Positions 43,706-52,840 of a stretch of DNA of 57,130 bases are shown here, piece after piece. Origin of the DNA: a marine actinobacterium MedAcidi-G2B (GTDB taxonomy: Bacteria; Actinomycetota; Acidimicrobiia; Acidimicrobiales; MedAcidi-G1); NCBI GenBank assembly GCA_000817115.1, contig JUEO01000005.1:1-57130 (forward strand), in the 5' to 3' direction. The translations under genes and the position numbers were made by a program. Within the stretch, counting starts at the first letter, position 1, and the number at the start of each line of letters is the position of its first letter. The notes beneath the pieces are model-generated. The model worked only from the letters and a program-made list of their open reading frames with translations. It made no database searches and had not been told where the DNA came from.

Positions 43706-45345
43706 GTATCTTCAGTTGGAAATATTTTTCCACCTAACATTGTTCCCCAGATAGGAACATTACGTAATTCATTAGGATCAACTTTGTAAGGATCATCTTC
43801 AAGGACCGCAAGGTCAGCAAATTTTCCAGGAGTGATAGATCCGATTTCACTATCCATCTTTAATTGGTATGCCGCACCCAAAGTGATTGCATGCAATGCT
43901 TCTTCAACGGAGATTTGTTCTTCAGCCCCTAAGACGAATCCAGAAGCAGTTTTTCGATTAATTGCTGCCCAGGCAACATGAAGAGAACCTAATGGAGTTA
44001 CTGGAGCATCACAATGCATAGAAATAGGCACACCCGCATTAAGTGCAGTTCGGGCAGAATTCATACGAGCAGCTCTATCAGGGCCTACGGTTGACGCGAT
44101 GTGTTGATCGCCCCAATACCAAGTGTGGTTAGAGAAGAGATTTACGCACATGTTGAGATCAGCAATCCTGTGGTATTGCTCTGGACTCGTAAGTTGACAA
44201 TGCTGAATGGTGTATCGGTGGTCGGTTTGAGGAGATTCCGATAGGAGAATCTCAACAGATTCTAAAAAAACATCAACTGCTTCATCCCCATTGCAATGTA
44301 CGTGTATAAGTAAACCATCTTCATGAAATGGTCGGAGAAGTTCGGTGAGTTGTTCAGGTGGGAAAACCCATATTCCATTTGGGCGGTCATTGAGGTAGCC
44401 GGGTGGTCGAAGCCGCGCAGTGTAACCTTGAATGGAACCATCAAGGACAACCTTTACTGCCCCTAATCTTAACTTTTCACTAGATTTCTCTCTCGCTGCT
44501 AACAAGTTCGTAGCTGTCGTTTGACTCATGGCTGGAGAGTCAAAGATGAATATTCGAGCAGGAAAGTCGTTATGGTCAACTACTTCTCGCCATTCGTCGA
44601 TCGTGGTCTGACTAGTAGATGAGGGATTTCCAAGATCAGTTAGAGTGGTGACCCCCGCTTTATTAGCTAATCGCCCTAATGCCCATTTCGTCTCTTGGGC
44701 TTTCATACGGCCGAAGAAAGAACGAAAAGCTGAGCCAGCGAGTGACATAGCAGCAGGTTCTTGCAGTTCACCAACTGGGTTTCCCTCAGCGTCCTTAGGT
44801 ATTCCTTCCATGGGAGTCGCTGCGTCAATCCCCTCTAAACGCATGAGTGCAGAGTTGACAGTGGCAAGATGTGCACTCGCATGTAAGACAAATATCGGGC
44901 GAGTTGAGGAAACTTGATCAAGGTGGCTTCCAATCAGACGTTCACCGGAGAAATAAATTGGATCTAAGCCCCAGGCCAACAGGGGTTCATTTGGGTCTTG
45001 AATAGCGTCATCAGCTACACGCAAACGATCAATAACATCACTTATATTCTTGCATCCTGGCCATTTTTTTCCGTCAGGGTCAGAACGATCGAAGAAACCA
45101 CAATACGTGTGCAACCAAAGTCCAGAAGCCATCCCGTGGCTATGTGCTTCTACGAAACCAGGTAAAAGTATTTTGTCAGCAAAAGTATTATCAATTTCAA
45201 ATTTAGTGGTCGATCGTATTTCGTCGAGGCTCCCTAGAGTCAAAAAACGTTCTCCTCTTACTGCAACTGCAGAAGCAGTTGGTTGAGAGGGATCCATAGT
45301 GTAAATAGCCGCAGCTGGATAGACGGTTGTAACTTCCACAGTCAC
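43702..45345 (-). CDS. Metal-dependent amidohydrolase (YtcJ-like, amidohydrolase 3 family)
   Basis: 547 residues. Metal-binding HSHG in LPGFVEAHSHGM (near residue 70), the Lys/Arg-region KVVLDGSIQGYTARL, downstream His sites (HVHCNGDEAVD, QHCQLTSPEQ), Asp in SMHCDAPVTPL, and the composite beta-sandwich at both ends (GKFADLAVLEDDPYKV). Relatives hydrolyse N-acyl amino acids, imides and other cyclic amides; the substrate here is open. GTG start at 45345 with AGGAA eight bases upstream. Operon with the CobW-type GTPase downstream. Its upstream gap holds the structured RNA on the opposite strand. Confidence 0.9.
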   Translation of the reverse strand: MTVEVTTVYPAAAIYTMDPSQPTASAVAVRGERFLTLGSLDEIRSTTKFEIDNTFADKILLPGFVEAHSHGMASGLWLHTYCGFFDRSDPDGKKWPGCKNISDVIDRLRVADDAIQDPNEPLLAWGLDPIYFSGERLIGSHLDQVSSTRPIFVLHASAHLATVNSALMRLEGIDAATPMEGIPKDAEGNPVGELQEPAAMSLAGSAFRSFFGRMKAQETKWALGRLANKAGVTTLTDLGNPSSTSQTTIDEWREVVDHNDFPARIFIFDSPAMSQTTATNLLAAREKSSEKLRLGAVKVVLDGSIQGYTARLRPPGYLNDRPNGIWVFPPEQLTELLRPFHEDGLLIHVHCNGDEAVDVFLESVEILLSESPQTDHRYTIQHCQLTSPEQYHRIADLNMCVNLFSNHTWYWGDQHIASTVGPDRAARMNSARTALNAGVPISMHCDAPVTPLGSLHVAWAAINRKTASGFVLGAEEQISVEEALHAITLGAAYQLKMDSEIGSITPGKFADLAVLEDDPYKVDPNELRNVPIWGTMLGGKIFPTEDT

Positions 45346-45384
45346 ACTCTAGTTCCTGCAGATCACTTAGATTTCAATTAAACC

Positions 45385-45414
45385 GTGACAATTTCTCCCT
45401 TTCGCGTCTAAAGT
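45385..45414 (+). promoter_or_regulatory. Candidate promoter of the structured RNA
   Basis: GTGACA (45385-45390) and TAAAGT (45409-45414) are 18 bases apart and would place the transcription start near 45421, just before the first helix of the RNA. The same TAAAGT hexamer appears as candidate -10 upstream of dnaG. Confidence 0.45.
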
Positions 45415-45420
45415 CAGAAT

Positions 45421-45647
45421 TACCGAAGAGAGGAGGTGGTCCAGATTAGTAGCAAACATTATGGGACTTCGGAGGTGGGTGGCCGCTAGGCGGTTCTGGA
45501 CCATCTGGCGAAATTCCGCCAGCCACCCTCAGATTTGGTTGTCAGTTTTGGTCCCACCTGACAAAAAAGCCATTCTGAGATATCCAGAAAAGTTCTAATA
45601 ATTTGAACTCTGGGGATGCACTTTTGTGCATCCCCAGAATATTTTTT
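45421..45647 (+). ncRNA. Unrecognised structured RNA with nested pseudoknots (~225 nt)
   Basis: This fills the only gene-free gap over 300 bp. Helix A is 12 bp with one G-U (45434-45445 with 45495-45506). Helix B is 7 bp (45477-45483 with 45522-45528) and crosses A, forming a pseudoknot. Hairpins CCGC-TAG-GCGG (45483-45493) and CTGGCG/CGCCAG (45505-45522) sit between them. Then come hairpins TTGTCAG/CTGACAA (45539-45564), TTCTG/CAGAA (45573-45589), AGTTC/GAACT (45591-45609), and a strong terminator. The loop GTCCCA (45551-45556) can also pair with TGGGAC (45462-45467). The order A-B-hairpin-A'-hairpin-B' is that of a nested double pseudoknot. I recognise no known RNA class. A 45-codon ORF (45461-45598) lies inside but has no well-placed ribosome-binding site. 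Confidence 0.7.
45609..45646 (+). terminator. Strong intrinsic terminator of the structured RNA
   Basis: A perfect 13-bp stem TCTGGGGATGCAC/GTGCATCCCCAGA (45609-45621 with 45626-45638) with a TTTT loop is followed by ATATTTTTT. It separates the RNA from the PhyH gene that begins at 45684. Confidence 0.95.
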
Positions 45648-45683
45648 ACAGACAAAGATCCAAACAATTAGAAGAGGTAACTC

Positions 45684-46481
45684 GTGATAGGAAGACAGGT
45701 AACCGACTCAGAGTGCTCTGCTTATGAAAGAGACGGAGTCGCTTATCTGCCAAATATCTTCGACTTACAATGGATCAATTTTTTAAGCGAAGCCTTTAAA
45801 GAAGCACTTATAAGTCCTGGGCCCCTTGCCGAGGAGTACACGCTAGAAGAAAAATCTGGACGGTTCTTTGCTGACCTGAACATGTGGCAACGATTGACGC
45901 CATTTAAGAAGTTTGTTTTTGAATCTCCTGCAGCAAATATTGCCGCTCAGATCATGAAATCTTCTCGAATCAATTTTTTATATGACCAAATGTTCGTTAA
46001 AGAACCAGAAACTGACGAAGAAACGCCATGGCATCAGGACCAACCTTATTGGGCTATTTCTGGATCTCAGGTGTGCTCAGTATGGCTCTCACTAGATCCC
46101 GTATCAAAAAATTCTGGATTGCGTTTTATTAAGGGAAGTCATCGATGGGAAGCCTATAATCCACACCATTTTTCTGACAATTCTCCATATCAAGGAACAG
46201 GTTTACCAGAACTACCAGAGATGGAAGATCTATTAACGAACCACGAAATAGCAAGCTGGGATGTTGAACCAGGGGATTGCCTAGTTTTCCAAGGAATGAT
46301 TGTTCACGGCTCGTTCGGCAACCACAGCTCCAAGCACCCACGTCGAGCATTAGCTACCCGCTGGTGTGGAGATGATGTTCGCTATTTCCAAGGAGCAGGA
46401 GAGTTTGCTATTCCTACTTCTGACTCGGGACTCAACAACGGTGATTTCTTAGATTCTGAAATTTTCCCCCGCGTCTGCTAA
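45684..46481 (+). CDS. Phytanoyl-CoA dioxygenase (PhyH) family protein
   Basis: 265 residues of the Fe(II)/2-oxoglutarate oxygenase superfamily. Iron ligands His117 and Asp119 (TPWHQDQPYW) and distal His208 (GMIVHGS), with an Arg-rich 2-oxoglutarate site (PRRALATRW) after it, are all in place. Substrates range from phytanoyl-CoA to ectoine and secondary metabolites, and none can be assigned. GTG start with AGAGG about 7 bases upstream. Transcribed in the same direction as the structured RNA but behind its terminator, so a riboswitch role for that RNA would require terminator control. It shares 4 bp with the convergent DoxX-like gene. Confidence 0.9.
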   Translation: MIGRQVTDSECSAYERDGVAYLPNIFDLQWINFLSEAFKEALISPGPLAEEYTLEEKSGRFFADLNMWQRLTPFKKFVFESPAANIAAQIMKSSRINFLYDQMFVKEPETDEETPWHQDQPYWAISGSQVCSVWLSLDPVSKNSGLRFIKGSHRWEAYNPHHFSDNSPYQGTGLPELPEMEDLLTNHEIASWDVEPGDCLVFQGMIVHGSFGNHSSKHPRRALATRWCGDDVRYFQGAGEFAIPTSDSGLNNGDFLDSEIFPRVC

Positions 46482-46921
46482 GAGGAAGCAGCCTTCTTGG
46501 TGTGGCGCCAGATCAGCCACGCAAAAAGAAATTGGAAAGGGAGCCGTATGAAGTTCCTCAAACGAACATCTGGGGTGCCCTCAACGCGAACAGTTTTACC
46601 AAATTCATTAGTTTCAAAACCGACATCATTTACAAACATGTCAATATTCGCTGGATACACGGCAACTAAAAGAATAAGTAAACCCCACGCTGCTTGGCGT
46701 CTGCTCTTTTTAGGAATCAACGCTAAACCGAGAAGGATTTCAGCAGCACCAGACATAAGATTTGCGAAAGTTGGGTTGGGGAACCATCTCGGAACGATTG
46801 CTTCGAAAAAATCTTGATCAATGAAATGATAAACACCAACGGCCGCAAACGAGCCTCCAAGGAGGAAAGCTTCAATATCGCGTCGCATACTTTTATCTTG
46901 AAAAACTTTAGGAGGTTTCAT
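46478..46921 (-). CDS. DoxX-like integral membrane protein
   Basis: 147 residues with four predicted membrane segments: AFLLGGSFAAVGVYHFI, FANLMSGAAEILLGLALI, AAWGLLILLVAVYPANIDMFV and FQFLFAWLIWRH. The pattern VGVYHFI...PNPTFANLMSGAAEILLGL is typical of DoxX-family proteins. A ~25-residue polar loop lies before the last segment. Function unknown; some relatives act with thiol-redox partners. It overlaps the DCC-family gene by 14 bp, so an operon and a shared redox role are plausible. Confidence 0.85.
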   Translation of the reverse strand: MKPPKVFQDKSMRRDIEAFLLGGSFAAVGVYHFIDQDFFEAIVPRWFPNPTFANLMSGAAEILLGLALIPKKSRRQAAWGLLILLVAVYPANIDMFVNDVGFETNEFGKTVRVEGTPDVRLRNFIRLPFQFLFAWLIWRHTKKAASS

Positions 46922-47360
46922 CGGTTCTCTTTCTAGCGTTATTCAAATTTGGGTAAATACAAGTGGAATTTTTCCCAAAAATTTTATAACGATATTTAGC
47001 AACCAGTCTATAAAGCAGGTCTCGCAAAGGAAGAGGGATGATCCAAAGAAAAGGGAAAAGTACTGCATAATGCCAGCGCATAAAACGGAGACAATGAAGA
47101 ACTGCCGTCGAACGAGAATAAATCTTCGGTCCGTGAAGGAAATAAACTGTGTCTAATTCCTGAAGGTTTTTTGGAAAAGATCGAATAAGGCGCTGACCTT
47201 CTTCACTTTCAATAGCTATGAAAGTAAGTTCTTTCCTTCGCTGAAGCCGTTTAGAAAGAAATATCGCTACCCGGTTACATAATGTGCATTCTCCATCAAG
47301 AAGAAGCGTGGACCCTGTTAACCCATCTACTTTTTGGATTTCTGTATTCTTTGGCACCAT
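46908..47360 (-). CDS. DCC-family (DUF393) putative thiol-disulfide oxidoreductase
   Basis: 150 residues with the family signature LLLDGECTLCNRVAIFL (DxxCxLC, residues ~21-37), then a thioredoxin-like alternation ending in TVYFLHGPKIYSRSTAVLHCL, and a hydrophobic HYAVLFPFLWIIPLPLRDLLY stretch near the C-terminus that may associate with the membrane. The biochemical role of the family is poorly defined. Start at 47360, 35 bp from a divergent small gene. The downstream DoxX-like gene overlaps it. Confidence 0.92.
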   Translation of the reverse strand: MVPKNTEIQKVDGLTGSTLLLDGECTLCNRVAIFLSKRLQRRKELTFIAIESEEGQRLIRSFPKNLQELDTVYFLHGPKIYSRSTAVLHCLRFMRWHYAVLFPFLWIIPLPLRDLLYRLVAKYRYKIFGKNSTCIYPNLNNARKRTDETS

Positions 47361-47395
47361 TCTGTTATACCGTCATTCTCCGCTATTCTGCAGAT

Positions 47396-47599
47396 ATGGA
47401 TAAACCATCAGTTTTTTCTCACACCCGATTTCTTGGCGACAAGAGAACACAACAGGTCTACGACCTTGAAGAAGTTACAAACGAAGAAGATATGTCAATT
47501 ATTCTTGATGAGTTGCTATCTGCTGAGACTTTCCTTTGTTTCAGTCCGGACACTCTCGCTGAAGCTCGAAATCGAGGATATCGACTTCGAGTAGTCTGA
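47396..47599 (+). CDS. Small hypothetical protein, 67 residues
   Basis: ATG at 47396 gives MDKPSVFSHTRFLGDKRTQQ... and ends at 47599, exactly abutting the aconitase stop on the other strand (47600). The frame is open upstream to 47282, but that part is antisense to the DCC gene. Acidic middle (DLEEVTNEEDMSIILDELL) and a basic end (EARNRGYRLRVV). It fills the gap between divergent and convergent neighbours neatly, which supports a real gene. No known domain recognised. Confidence 0.6.
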   Translation: MDKPSVFSHTRFLGDKRTQQVYDLEEVTNEEDMSIILDELLSAETFLCFSPDTLAEARNRGYRLRVV

Positions 47600-49876
47600 C
47601 TAACTACCTGTCTGCTCTCGTATGAGGTTCAGGGCACTTCCTGCTTGAAACCATTCAATCTGGTCTTGAGAAAGAGAGTGTTTCATTGAAATATCAGTCA
47701 CGGATCCATCTGAATGAGAAACTCGGATTTCAACAGGCATTCCGGGAGCCAAACCGGACAATCCAAGAATTGAAATACGATCATTCTCTCCTATGGAGTC
47801 GTAATCGGATGAATTAACAAAAGTTAAAGCAAGCACTCCCTGTTTTTTCAAATTCGTTTCATGGATACGAGCGAAAGAACGTGCTAATACTGCTTTCGCT
47901 CCACGGAAACGAGGCTCCATAGCAGCATGTTCCCTTGATGAACCTTCACCCATATTTTCATCACCGATAGCAACCCAAGCGATGCCTGCTTCGTGGTAGC
48001 GCTTAGCAATTTCAGGGTAGGGGCGGTGCTCTCCATCAGTTACATCCAGTCCGACTCCCACCTCACCAGAAAATGCGTTGACAGCACCCATATACAGATT
48101 TCCAGAAATGTTTTCGAGGTGACCACGATAAGTCAACCAGGGTCCTGCCATCGAAATATGATCAGTGGTGCACTTGCCTTGTGCTTTTAACAGGATAGGC
48201 ATGTCAATAAAATCTTCTCCGTTCCAAGCTTCGAAAGGAGTTAGGACTTGAAGGCGTTCACTTGAAGGAGATACAACCACCTCAATGTTGGAGCCATCTT
48301 CTGGAGGTGCCTGAAAAGTATCCTCTCCTGGATCAAATCCATCTGCAGGTAATTCAATGCCGTCTCCCACAAATAGACGAACTTCTTCTCCTTGATCGTT
48401 TATTAGCGTGTCTTGGGCTGGGTCAAAATCAAGACGCCCTGCCAAAGTCAGGGCGATCACAGTTTCTGGAGAGGTGACAAAAGCATGGGTGGTTGCGTAA
48501 CCGTCGTTTCGTTTTGGAAAGTTTCGGTTGTAACTCGTAACAATTGAATTTGGTACACCATCATCCATATCCTGCCTATCCCATTGTCCGATACAAGGAC
48601 CACAAGCATTAGCAAGAACAGTGGCACCTAACGCTTCAAAGTCTGCAAGTAACCCGTCTCTTTCAATGGTGGCTCTAACTTGTTCAGATCCAGGTGTAAC
48701 TAGTAGAGGGATCTTTGCGGTAAGTCCTTTGTTGGCTGCGTCACGTGCAATTGAAGCTGCTCGGGTTATGTCCTCATAGGAAGAATTAGTACAAGACCCA
48801 ATTAATCCTGCACTTACTTCAATTGGCCATCCGTTAGCTTTGGCTTCTTCACCTAATTCTGACACTGGTCTAGCCAGATCAGGAGTGTGGGGTCCGTTGA
48901 TATGCGGAGACAAGGTTGAGAGGTCAATTTCAATAACTTGATCAAAAAAATCTGAGGGATTGGATTCAACTTCACTGTCAGCTCTTAAATGTTCAGCTAC
49001 GTTGTTGGCTGCATCAGCTGTCTCTTCTCTGCCAGTTGCTTTCAAATAACGGGCGATAGCTTCATCGTAAGCGAACAGAGAAGTCGTAGCTCCGATTTCG
49101 GCCCCCATGTTACATATGGTGGCTTTACCAGTAGCAGAAAGGCTTCTTGCGCCGGGGCCAAAATATTCAACAATCGCTCCAGTTCCGCCTTTTACCGTCA
49201 ATATTTCTGCAACTTTTAGAATCACATCTTTAGGGGCAGCCCAGCCGTCAAGCTCTCCTGTTAGGTGAACGCCAATTAATTTAGGCCATTTTGCATTCCA
49301 AGGAAACCCGGTCATGACATCCACTGCGTCAGCACCGCCAACTCCGATTGCGATCATTCCTAATCCGCCAGCATTTGGAGTATGGCTATCTGTTCCTATC
49401 ATCATTCCACCAGGAAAGGCGTATTGTTCAAGAACAACTTGATGAATTATTCCGGACCCAGGTTTCCAGAACCCTGCTCCGTAGCGAGCACAAACAGACT
49501 CAAGGAATGAATAAACTTCCTCGTTTCCATCTACTGCAGTCAGAAGATCTGTTTTGCCATCGATCTTTGCTTGAATCAGATGATCACAATGAGTGGTTGT
49601 TGGTACCTGAACTTCATTTAATTCTGCGGTCATGAATTGAAGCCAAGCCATTTGCGCAGTGGCATCTTGCATGGCTACACGATCAGGTCTCATGTCAACG
49701 TATGAGACCCCACGTTCTAAATCGGTATTCTCTGGGTCATCAAGATGGTTTATAAGTACTTTTTCTGCGAGAGTAAGAGGTCGCCCTAACGTGTCTCTTC
49801 CTTTTTGGATGCGAGTTTCTAGAGAGGAATAAACTTTATTTATAAGTTCTATTGGAGTGGATGCAGCTACTGTCAT
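47600..49876 (-). CDS. acn: Aconitate hydratase, mitochondrial-type
   Basis: 758 residues. Interconverts citrate and isocitrate in the TCA cycle with a [4Fe-4S] cluster. Cluster ligands are in [13 protein letters not shown] and [13 protein letters not shown]-terminal [13 protein letters not shown] and [27 protein letters not shown]-terminal swivel domain with [26 protein letters not shown]. Length and blocks fit the mitochondrial-type aconitase rather than the ~890-residue AcnA/IRP class or AcnB. The Fe-S cluster would come from the Suf system encoded at 33368-38204. GTG/ATG context upstream is AT-rich and promoter-like. Confidence 0.95.
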   Translation of the reverse strand: MTVAASTPIELINKVYSSLETRIQKGRDTLGRPLTLAEKVLINHLDDPENTDLERGVSYVDMRPDRVAMQDATAQMAWLQFMTAELNEVQVPTTTHCDHLIQAKIDGKTDLLTAVDGNEEVYSFLESVCARYGAGFWKPGSGIIHQVVLEQYAFPGGMMIGTDSHTPNAGGLGMIAIGVGGADAVDVMTGFPWNAKWPKLIGVHLTGELDGWAAPKDVILKVAEILTVKGGTGAIVEYFGPGARSLSATGKATICNMGAEIGATTSLFAYDEAIARYLKATGREETADAANNVAEHLRADSEVESNPSDFFDQVIEIDLSTLSPHINGPHTPDLARPVSELGEEAKANGWPIEVSAGLIGSCTNSSYEDITRAASIARDAANKGLTAKIPLLVTPGSEQVRATIERDGLLADFEALGATVLANACGPCIGQWDRQDMDDGVPNSIVTSYNRNFPKRNDGYATTHAFVTSPETVIALTLAGRLDFDPAQDTLINDQGEEVRLFVGDGIELPADGFDPGEDTFQAPPEDGSNIEVVVSPSSERLQVLTPFEAWNGEDFIDMPILLKAQGKCTTDHISMAGPWLTYRGHLENISGNLYMGAVNAFSGEVGVGLDVTDGEHRPYPEIAKRYHEAGIAWVAIGDENMGEGSSREHAAMEPRFRGAKAVLARSFARIHETNLKKQGVLALTFVNSSDYDSIGENDRISILGLSGLAPGMPVEIRVSHSDGSVTDISMKHSLSQDQIEWFQAGSALNLIREQTGS

Positions 49877-49930
49877 ATTTTCAAGTATCTAGGAAGTTTT
49901 TATATTTAATTGGGTATTGAAGCCAAAAAA

Positions 49931-49958
49931 TTGACTTTTTTCTATTATTTCATAAAGT
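49931..49958 (+). promoter_or_regulatory. Candidate promoter for dnaG-sigma operon
   Basis: TTGACT (49931-49936) and TAAAGT (49953-49958) with 16-base spacing, in an AT-rich stretch, about 75 bp before the dnaG start. Confidence 0.4.
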
Positions 49959-50032
49959 TCTCAATATTTCGCCAATGCACTTCTTATTGCCCGCCATTAC
50001 AGACCCCCTAACGTGACTGCTAAGTTTCGGCA

Positions 50033-51814
50033 ATGGGCATAGTTGATGAAGACATAAGGAGAGTTCGTGACCAGACGGACATCGTCCAAATCATCAATCA
50101 GCATACGCAACTAAGAAAAGTTGGTACTCGTTGGCAGGGTTTGTGTCCCTTTCATGATGAAAATACACCTTCTTTTTCAGTTAATTATGAACTTGGTGTC
50201 TACTACTGCTTTGGATGCCGTGCCAGTGGAGACGCAATTACGTTTGTCAGAGAAAAAGAAAATCTTGATTTTGCTGGGGCAGTTGAACATTTAGCAGCAA
50301 AAGCAAATATCTCGCTTAGATATACAGATAAAGACGAGAATGAGAGTAGAAGTCGTCGGAAAGATCTCCTTAATCTTGTGCAGAAGGCCGTTGATTTTTA
50401 TCATGACTGTCTCCTTAATCATCCTCAAGCCCGTCCAGCTCGCGAATATTTGAAGTCGCGTGGATACGACGGCAAAATTGCCAAGCAGTTTTCTCTGGGT
50501 TGGGCGCCAGCTGAGTGGGATGATTTAGCCAAACACTTAAAGGTTTCTGTAGAAGATCTCCAAGACGCGGGGCTAGGCGGGTTGAACCGTTATGGCAAGC
50601 AGTACGACTTTTTTCGGGATCGTATAATGTTTCCGATATTCAATGAAAGGGGAGAGCCCCTCGGATTTGGAGGACGTCAACTTCCAGAGGGTGAAGGTCC
50701 AAAATATAAAAATACTTCTGATGGGGCAAAGGTTTATTCCAAGAGCGAGGTCCTTTACGGCCTTAATTGGGCAAAAACTGAAGCAGGCAAGTTAAGCGAA
50801 ATAGTTGTGTGTGAAGGCTATACAGATGTAATTGGTGCGCATTTGGCTGGGGTGAAACGAGCAGTAGCAACTTGTGGTACAGCGATGACTGAGAAGCATG
50901 CAAGAAAACTTAGACGCTTCGCTCCAAGAATTGTTTTAGCGTTTGATGCAGATAATGCTGGGCAAGCTGCTGCGGAAAGAGTGTATGGGTGGGAGGAAGA
51001 ATTTGGTTTGGAATTCGCCATAGCAAACCTTCCAGAGGGTTTAGACCCGGGTGAGTTGTCTAAAGATGATCCCGCAGCTCTTCGTCGATCCATTGAAGAA
51101 GCAAAACCGTTCCTCCAATTTCTTGTTGACCGAGAGTTAAAACGTGGAGATCTTTCTACTCCTGAACATCAGGTGCATACCGCTGAAGAGGCGGCACGCC
51201 TAGTTACTGAACATCCAAATCCTATGGTGAGAGACTCGTACGTTATTCAAATTGCGGATACTTGCCGCGTCAATCCTGAAGAGCTTCGTCGTCGTATGCA
51301 AACTCTTGCTCCAAGAACACCCTCGAGGCAAAGAAATAATGAAGAAGAAATAGTTCAAGAAGAGATACTTGAAATAGAAATCGCAGAAGTCGAAAGACAG
51401 GCTTTAGAAATCCTTCTCCACAGACGTGAAGAAATAGCAGATTATTTGTTGCCAGTTTTATTTATTACAGGAGTCGCTCGAGAAGCATATGCAGCTGTTG
51501 AAGGCGCTGATGGAGACTTTCATGCAGCTCTTGAGGCATCTAAAGAAAATGTGTCTTCTGTATTGGTTGAAATTGTGGCAAGCGAAGCCACTGAAGAGGA
51601 TTCGCTAGGAGTGGTATCTCGGTTGCTAGCGCTAACTGCGGAAAGGAAAGCAGGAGAATTTTCTGCGATTGCAAAAAGCGAAGACAATGTAGATCCTGAT
51701 CTTTTAAACGACATTAATTATTTGCTCAGCCAAGTAGCAGAGCTTAGAGAAGTTCCAGAAGACATTGAATCTTTAAAACCGCTTCTTGAATGGTTTAGGG
51801 GTGCGACAACTTGA
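50033..51814 (+). CDS. dnaG: DNA primase
   Basis: 593 residues. Lays RNA primers for replication. N-terminal zinc domain with Cys38, His41, Cys59 and Cys62 (CPFHDENTPSFSV...YYCFGCRASGD). RNA polymerase core with Toprim motifs VVCEGYTDVIGAHL and LAFDADNAGQAAAERV. The ~170-residue C-terminal helical domain (from about residue 425, Glu-rich) is the helicase-interaction region and is the least conserved. ATG at 50033. The stop overlaps the TTG start of the sigma factor gene, reproducing the dnaG-rpoD pairing of the macromolecular-synthesis operon. Confidence 0.96.
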   Translation: MGIVDEDIRRVRDQTDIVQIINQHTQLRKVGTRWQGLCPFHDENTPSFSVNYELGVYYCFGCRASGDAITFVREKENLDFAGAVEHLAAKANISLRYTDKDENESRSRRKDLLNLVQKAVDFYHDCLLNHPQARPAREYLKSRGYDGKIAKQFSLGWAPAEWDDLAKHLKVSVEDLQDAGLGGLNRYGKQYDFFRDRIMFPIFNERGEPLGFGGRQLPEGEGPKYKNTSDGAKVYSKSEVLYGLNWAKTEAGKLSEIVVCEGYTDVIGAHLAGVKRAVATCGTAMTEKHARKLRRFAPRIVLAFDADNAGQAAAERVYGWEEEFGLEFAIANLPEGLDPGELSKDDPAALRRSIEEAKPFLQFLVDRELKRGDLSTPEHQVHTAEEAARLVTEHPNPMVRDSYVIQIADTCRVNPEELRRRMQTLAPRTPSRQRNNEEEIVQEEILEIEIAEVERQALEILLHRREEIADYLLPVLFITGVAREAYAAVEGADGDFHAALEASKENVSSVLVEIVASEATEEDSLGVVSRLLALTAERKAGEFSAIAKSEDNVDPDLLNDINYLLSQVAELREVPEDIESLKPLLEWFRGATT

Positions 51815-52827
51815 AACTAGATGACGATTCTGAGGCATCATCTCGTCGAAGGGTTAAACGTCGACGCAGTAAAAGACAGTTTTCACGAAAAACAGGAACT
51901 TCAGATTCCACTCTTCTTTACTTGAACGAAATTGGCGAGGCGCCACTACTAACTGGCTCCGAAGAAGCTGTCTTAGCTAGAGAGATTCATGAAGGAATGG
52001 AAGCGGAAGCACAACTCGCAGAACTTTATGCAACTGAAGAGTTAGTGGGTTTTGAAAGCGAAGAGATATCAGCGCTTGAAGAGCTCAAGAGTAGAGGAGA
52101 GTACGCACGAGATCAGTTAACTCGAGCAAACCTCCGACTGGTTGTTTCAATAGCAAAGAAATATTCAAACAATCGATTACCTCTTTTAGATTTAGTCCAA
52201 GAGGGAAACATGGGACTAATGAGGGCGGTTGAAAAATTTGATGGAAGTAAAGGGTATAGATTCTCCACTTATGCGACTTGGTGGATCCAACAGAGCGTTA
52301 GTCGCGCAGTATCTAATCAAGCCCACACGATAAAGATTCCGATACACACAATTGAAGCAATGAACAAGGTGATTCGAGTTCAACGAGAACTTGAGAAAGA
52401 ACTTGGGAAAAAACCTAGCAATGCAGAAATTTCAGAACGGGTCGGGATGGATTTAGAAAAAGTTGAAGAACTCATTCAACTAAAATTGAACCAAGGAACG
52501 CTCTCCCTAGATCTTCCAATGGGTGATGACAACGGCTTCAACCTTTCTGAGGTCTTGTCGGATTCCAATGATGAAGGCCCTGAGTCGGCAGCTATCAAAC
52601 AACTACTTAAAAGCGCAATATCTGAAACCCTTGATGGTCTCGAGGAACGTGAAAGAGAAATTGTCAAAATGCGGTTTGGGCTTGATGGTGAGCACCCTAA
52701 AACTCTCGATGAAATAGGTGTTCATTTTGGAGTAAGCCGAGAAAGGATTCGTCAGGTTGAAATACGCATCCTCGGTAAGTTGCGTTATCGGAGTGACCTG
52801 AAATCCTTAATTGAGTTCATGAACTAG
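51811..52827 (+). CDS. rpoD: Primary-type sigma-70 factor, short form
   Basis: 338 residues. A basic N-terminus (SRRRVKRRRSKRQFSRK), region 1.2 (TLLYLNEIGEAPLLTGSEEAVLAREIHEG), region 2 with LRLVVSIAKKYSNNRLPLLDLVQEGNMGLMRAVEKFD and RFSTYATWWIQQ, region 3, and region 4 with HTH LDEIGVHFGVSRERIRQVEIRILGKLR. No region 1.1 acidic domain, so it is shorter than housekeeping RpoD of most actinobacteria; HrdB-like alternative primary-type sigma is the other reading. The dnaG pairing favours the housekeeping role. TTG start at 51811 with AGGGG upstream, overlapping the dnaG stop by 4 bp. Confidence 0.93.
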   Translation: MKLDDDSEASSRRRVKRRRSKRQFSRKTGTSDSTLLYLNEIGEAPLLTGSEEAVLAREIHEGMEAEAQLAELYATEELVGFESEEISALEELKSRGEYARDQLTRANLRLVVSIAKKYSNNRLPLLDLVQEGNMGLMRAVEKFDGSKGYRFSTYATWWIQQSVSRAVSNQAHTIKIPIHTIEAMNKVIRVQRELEKELGKKPSNAEISERVGMDLEKVEELIQLKLNQGTLSLDLPMGDDNGFNLSEVLSDSNDEGPESAAIKQLLKSAISETLDGLEEREREIVKMRFGLDGEHPKTLDEIGVHFGVSRERIRQVEIRILGKLRYRSDLKSLIEFMN

Positions 52828-52840
52828 TTTCGTGCTGTGG

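Noticed and set aside
45434-45528. HDV-like self-cleaving ribozyme
   Set aside because: The order of helices is similar, but the first helix is 12 bp instead of 7, the joining segment between the first two helices is about 31 nt, and no catalytic C-containing J4/2 strand is evident.
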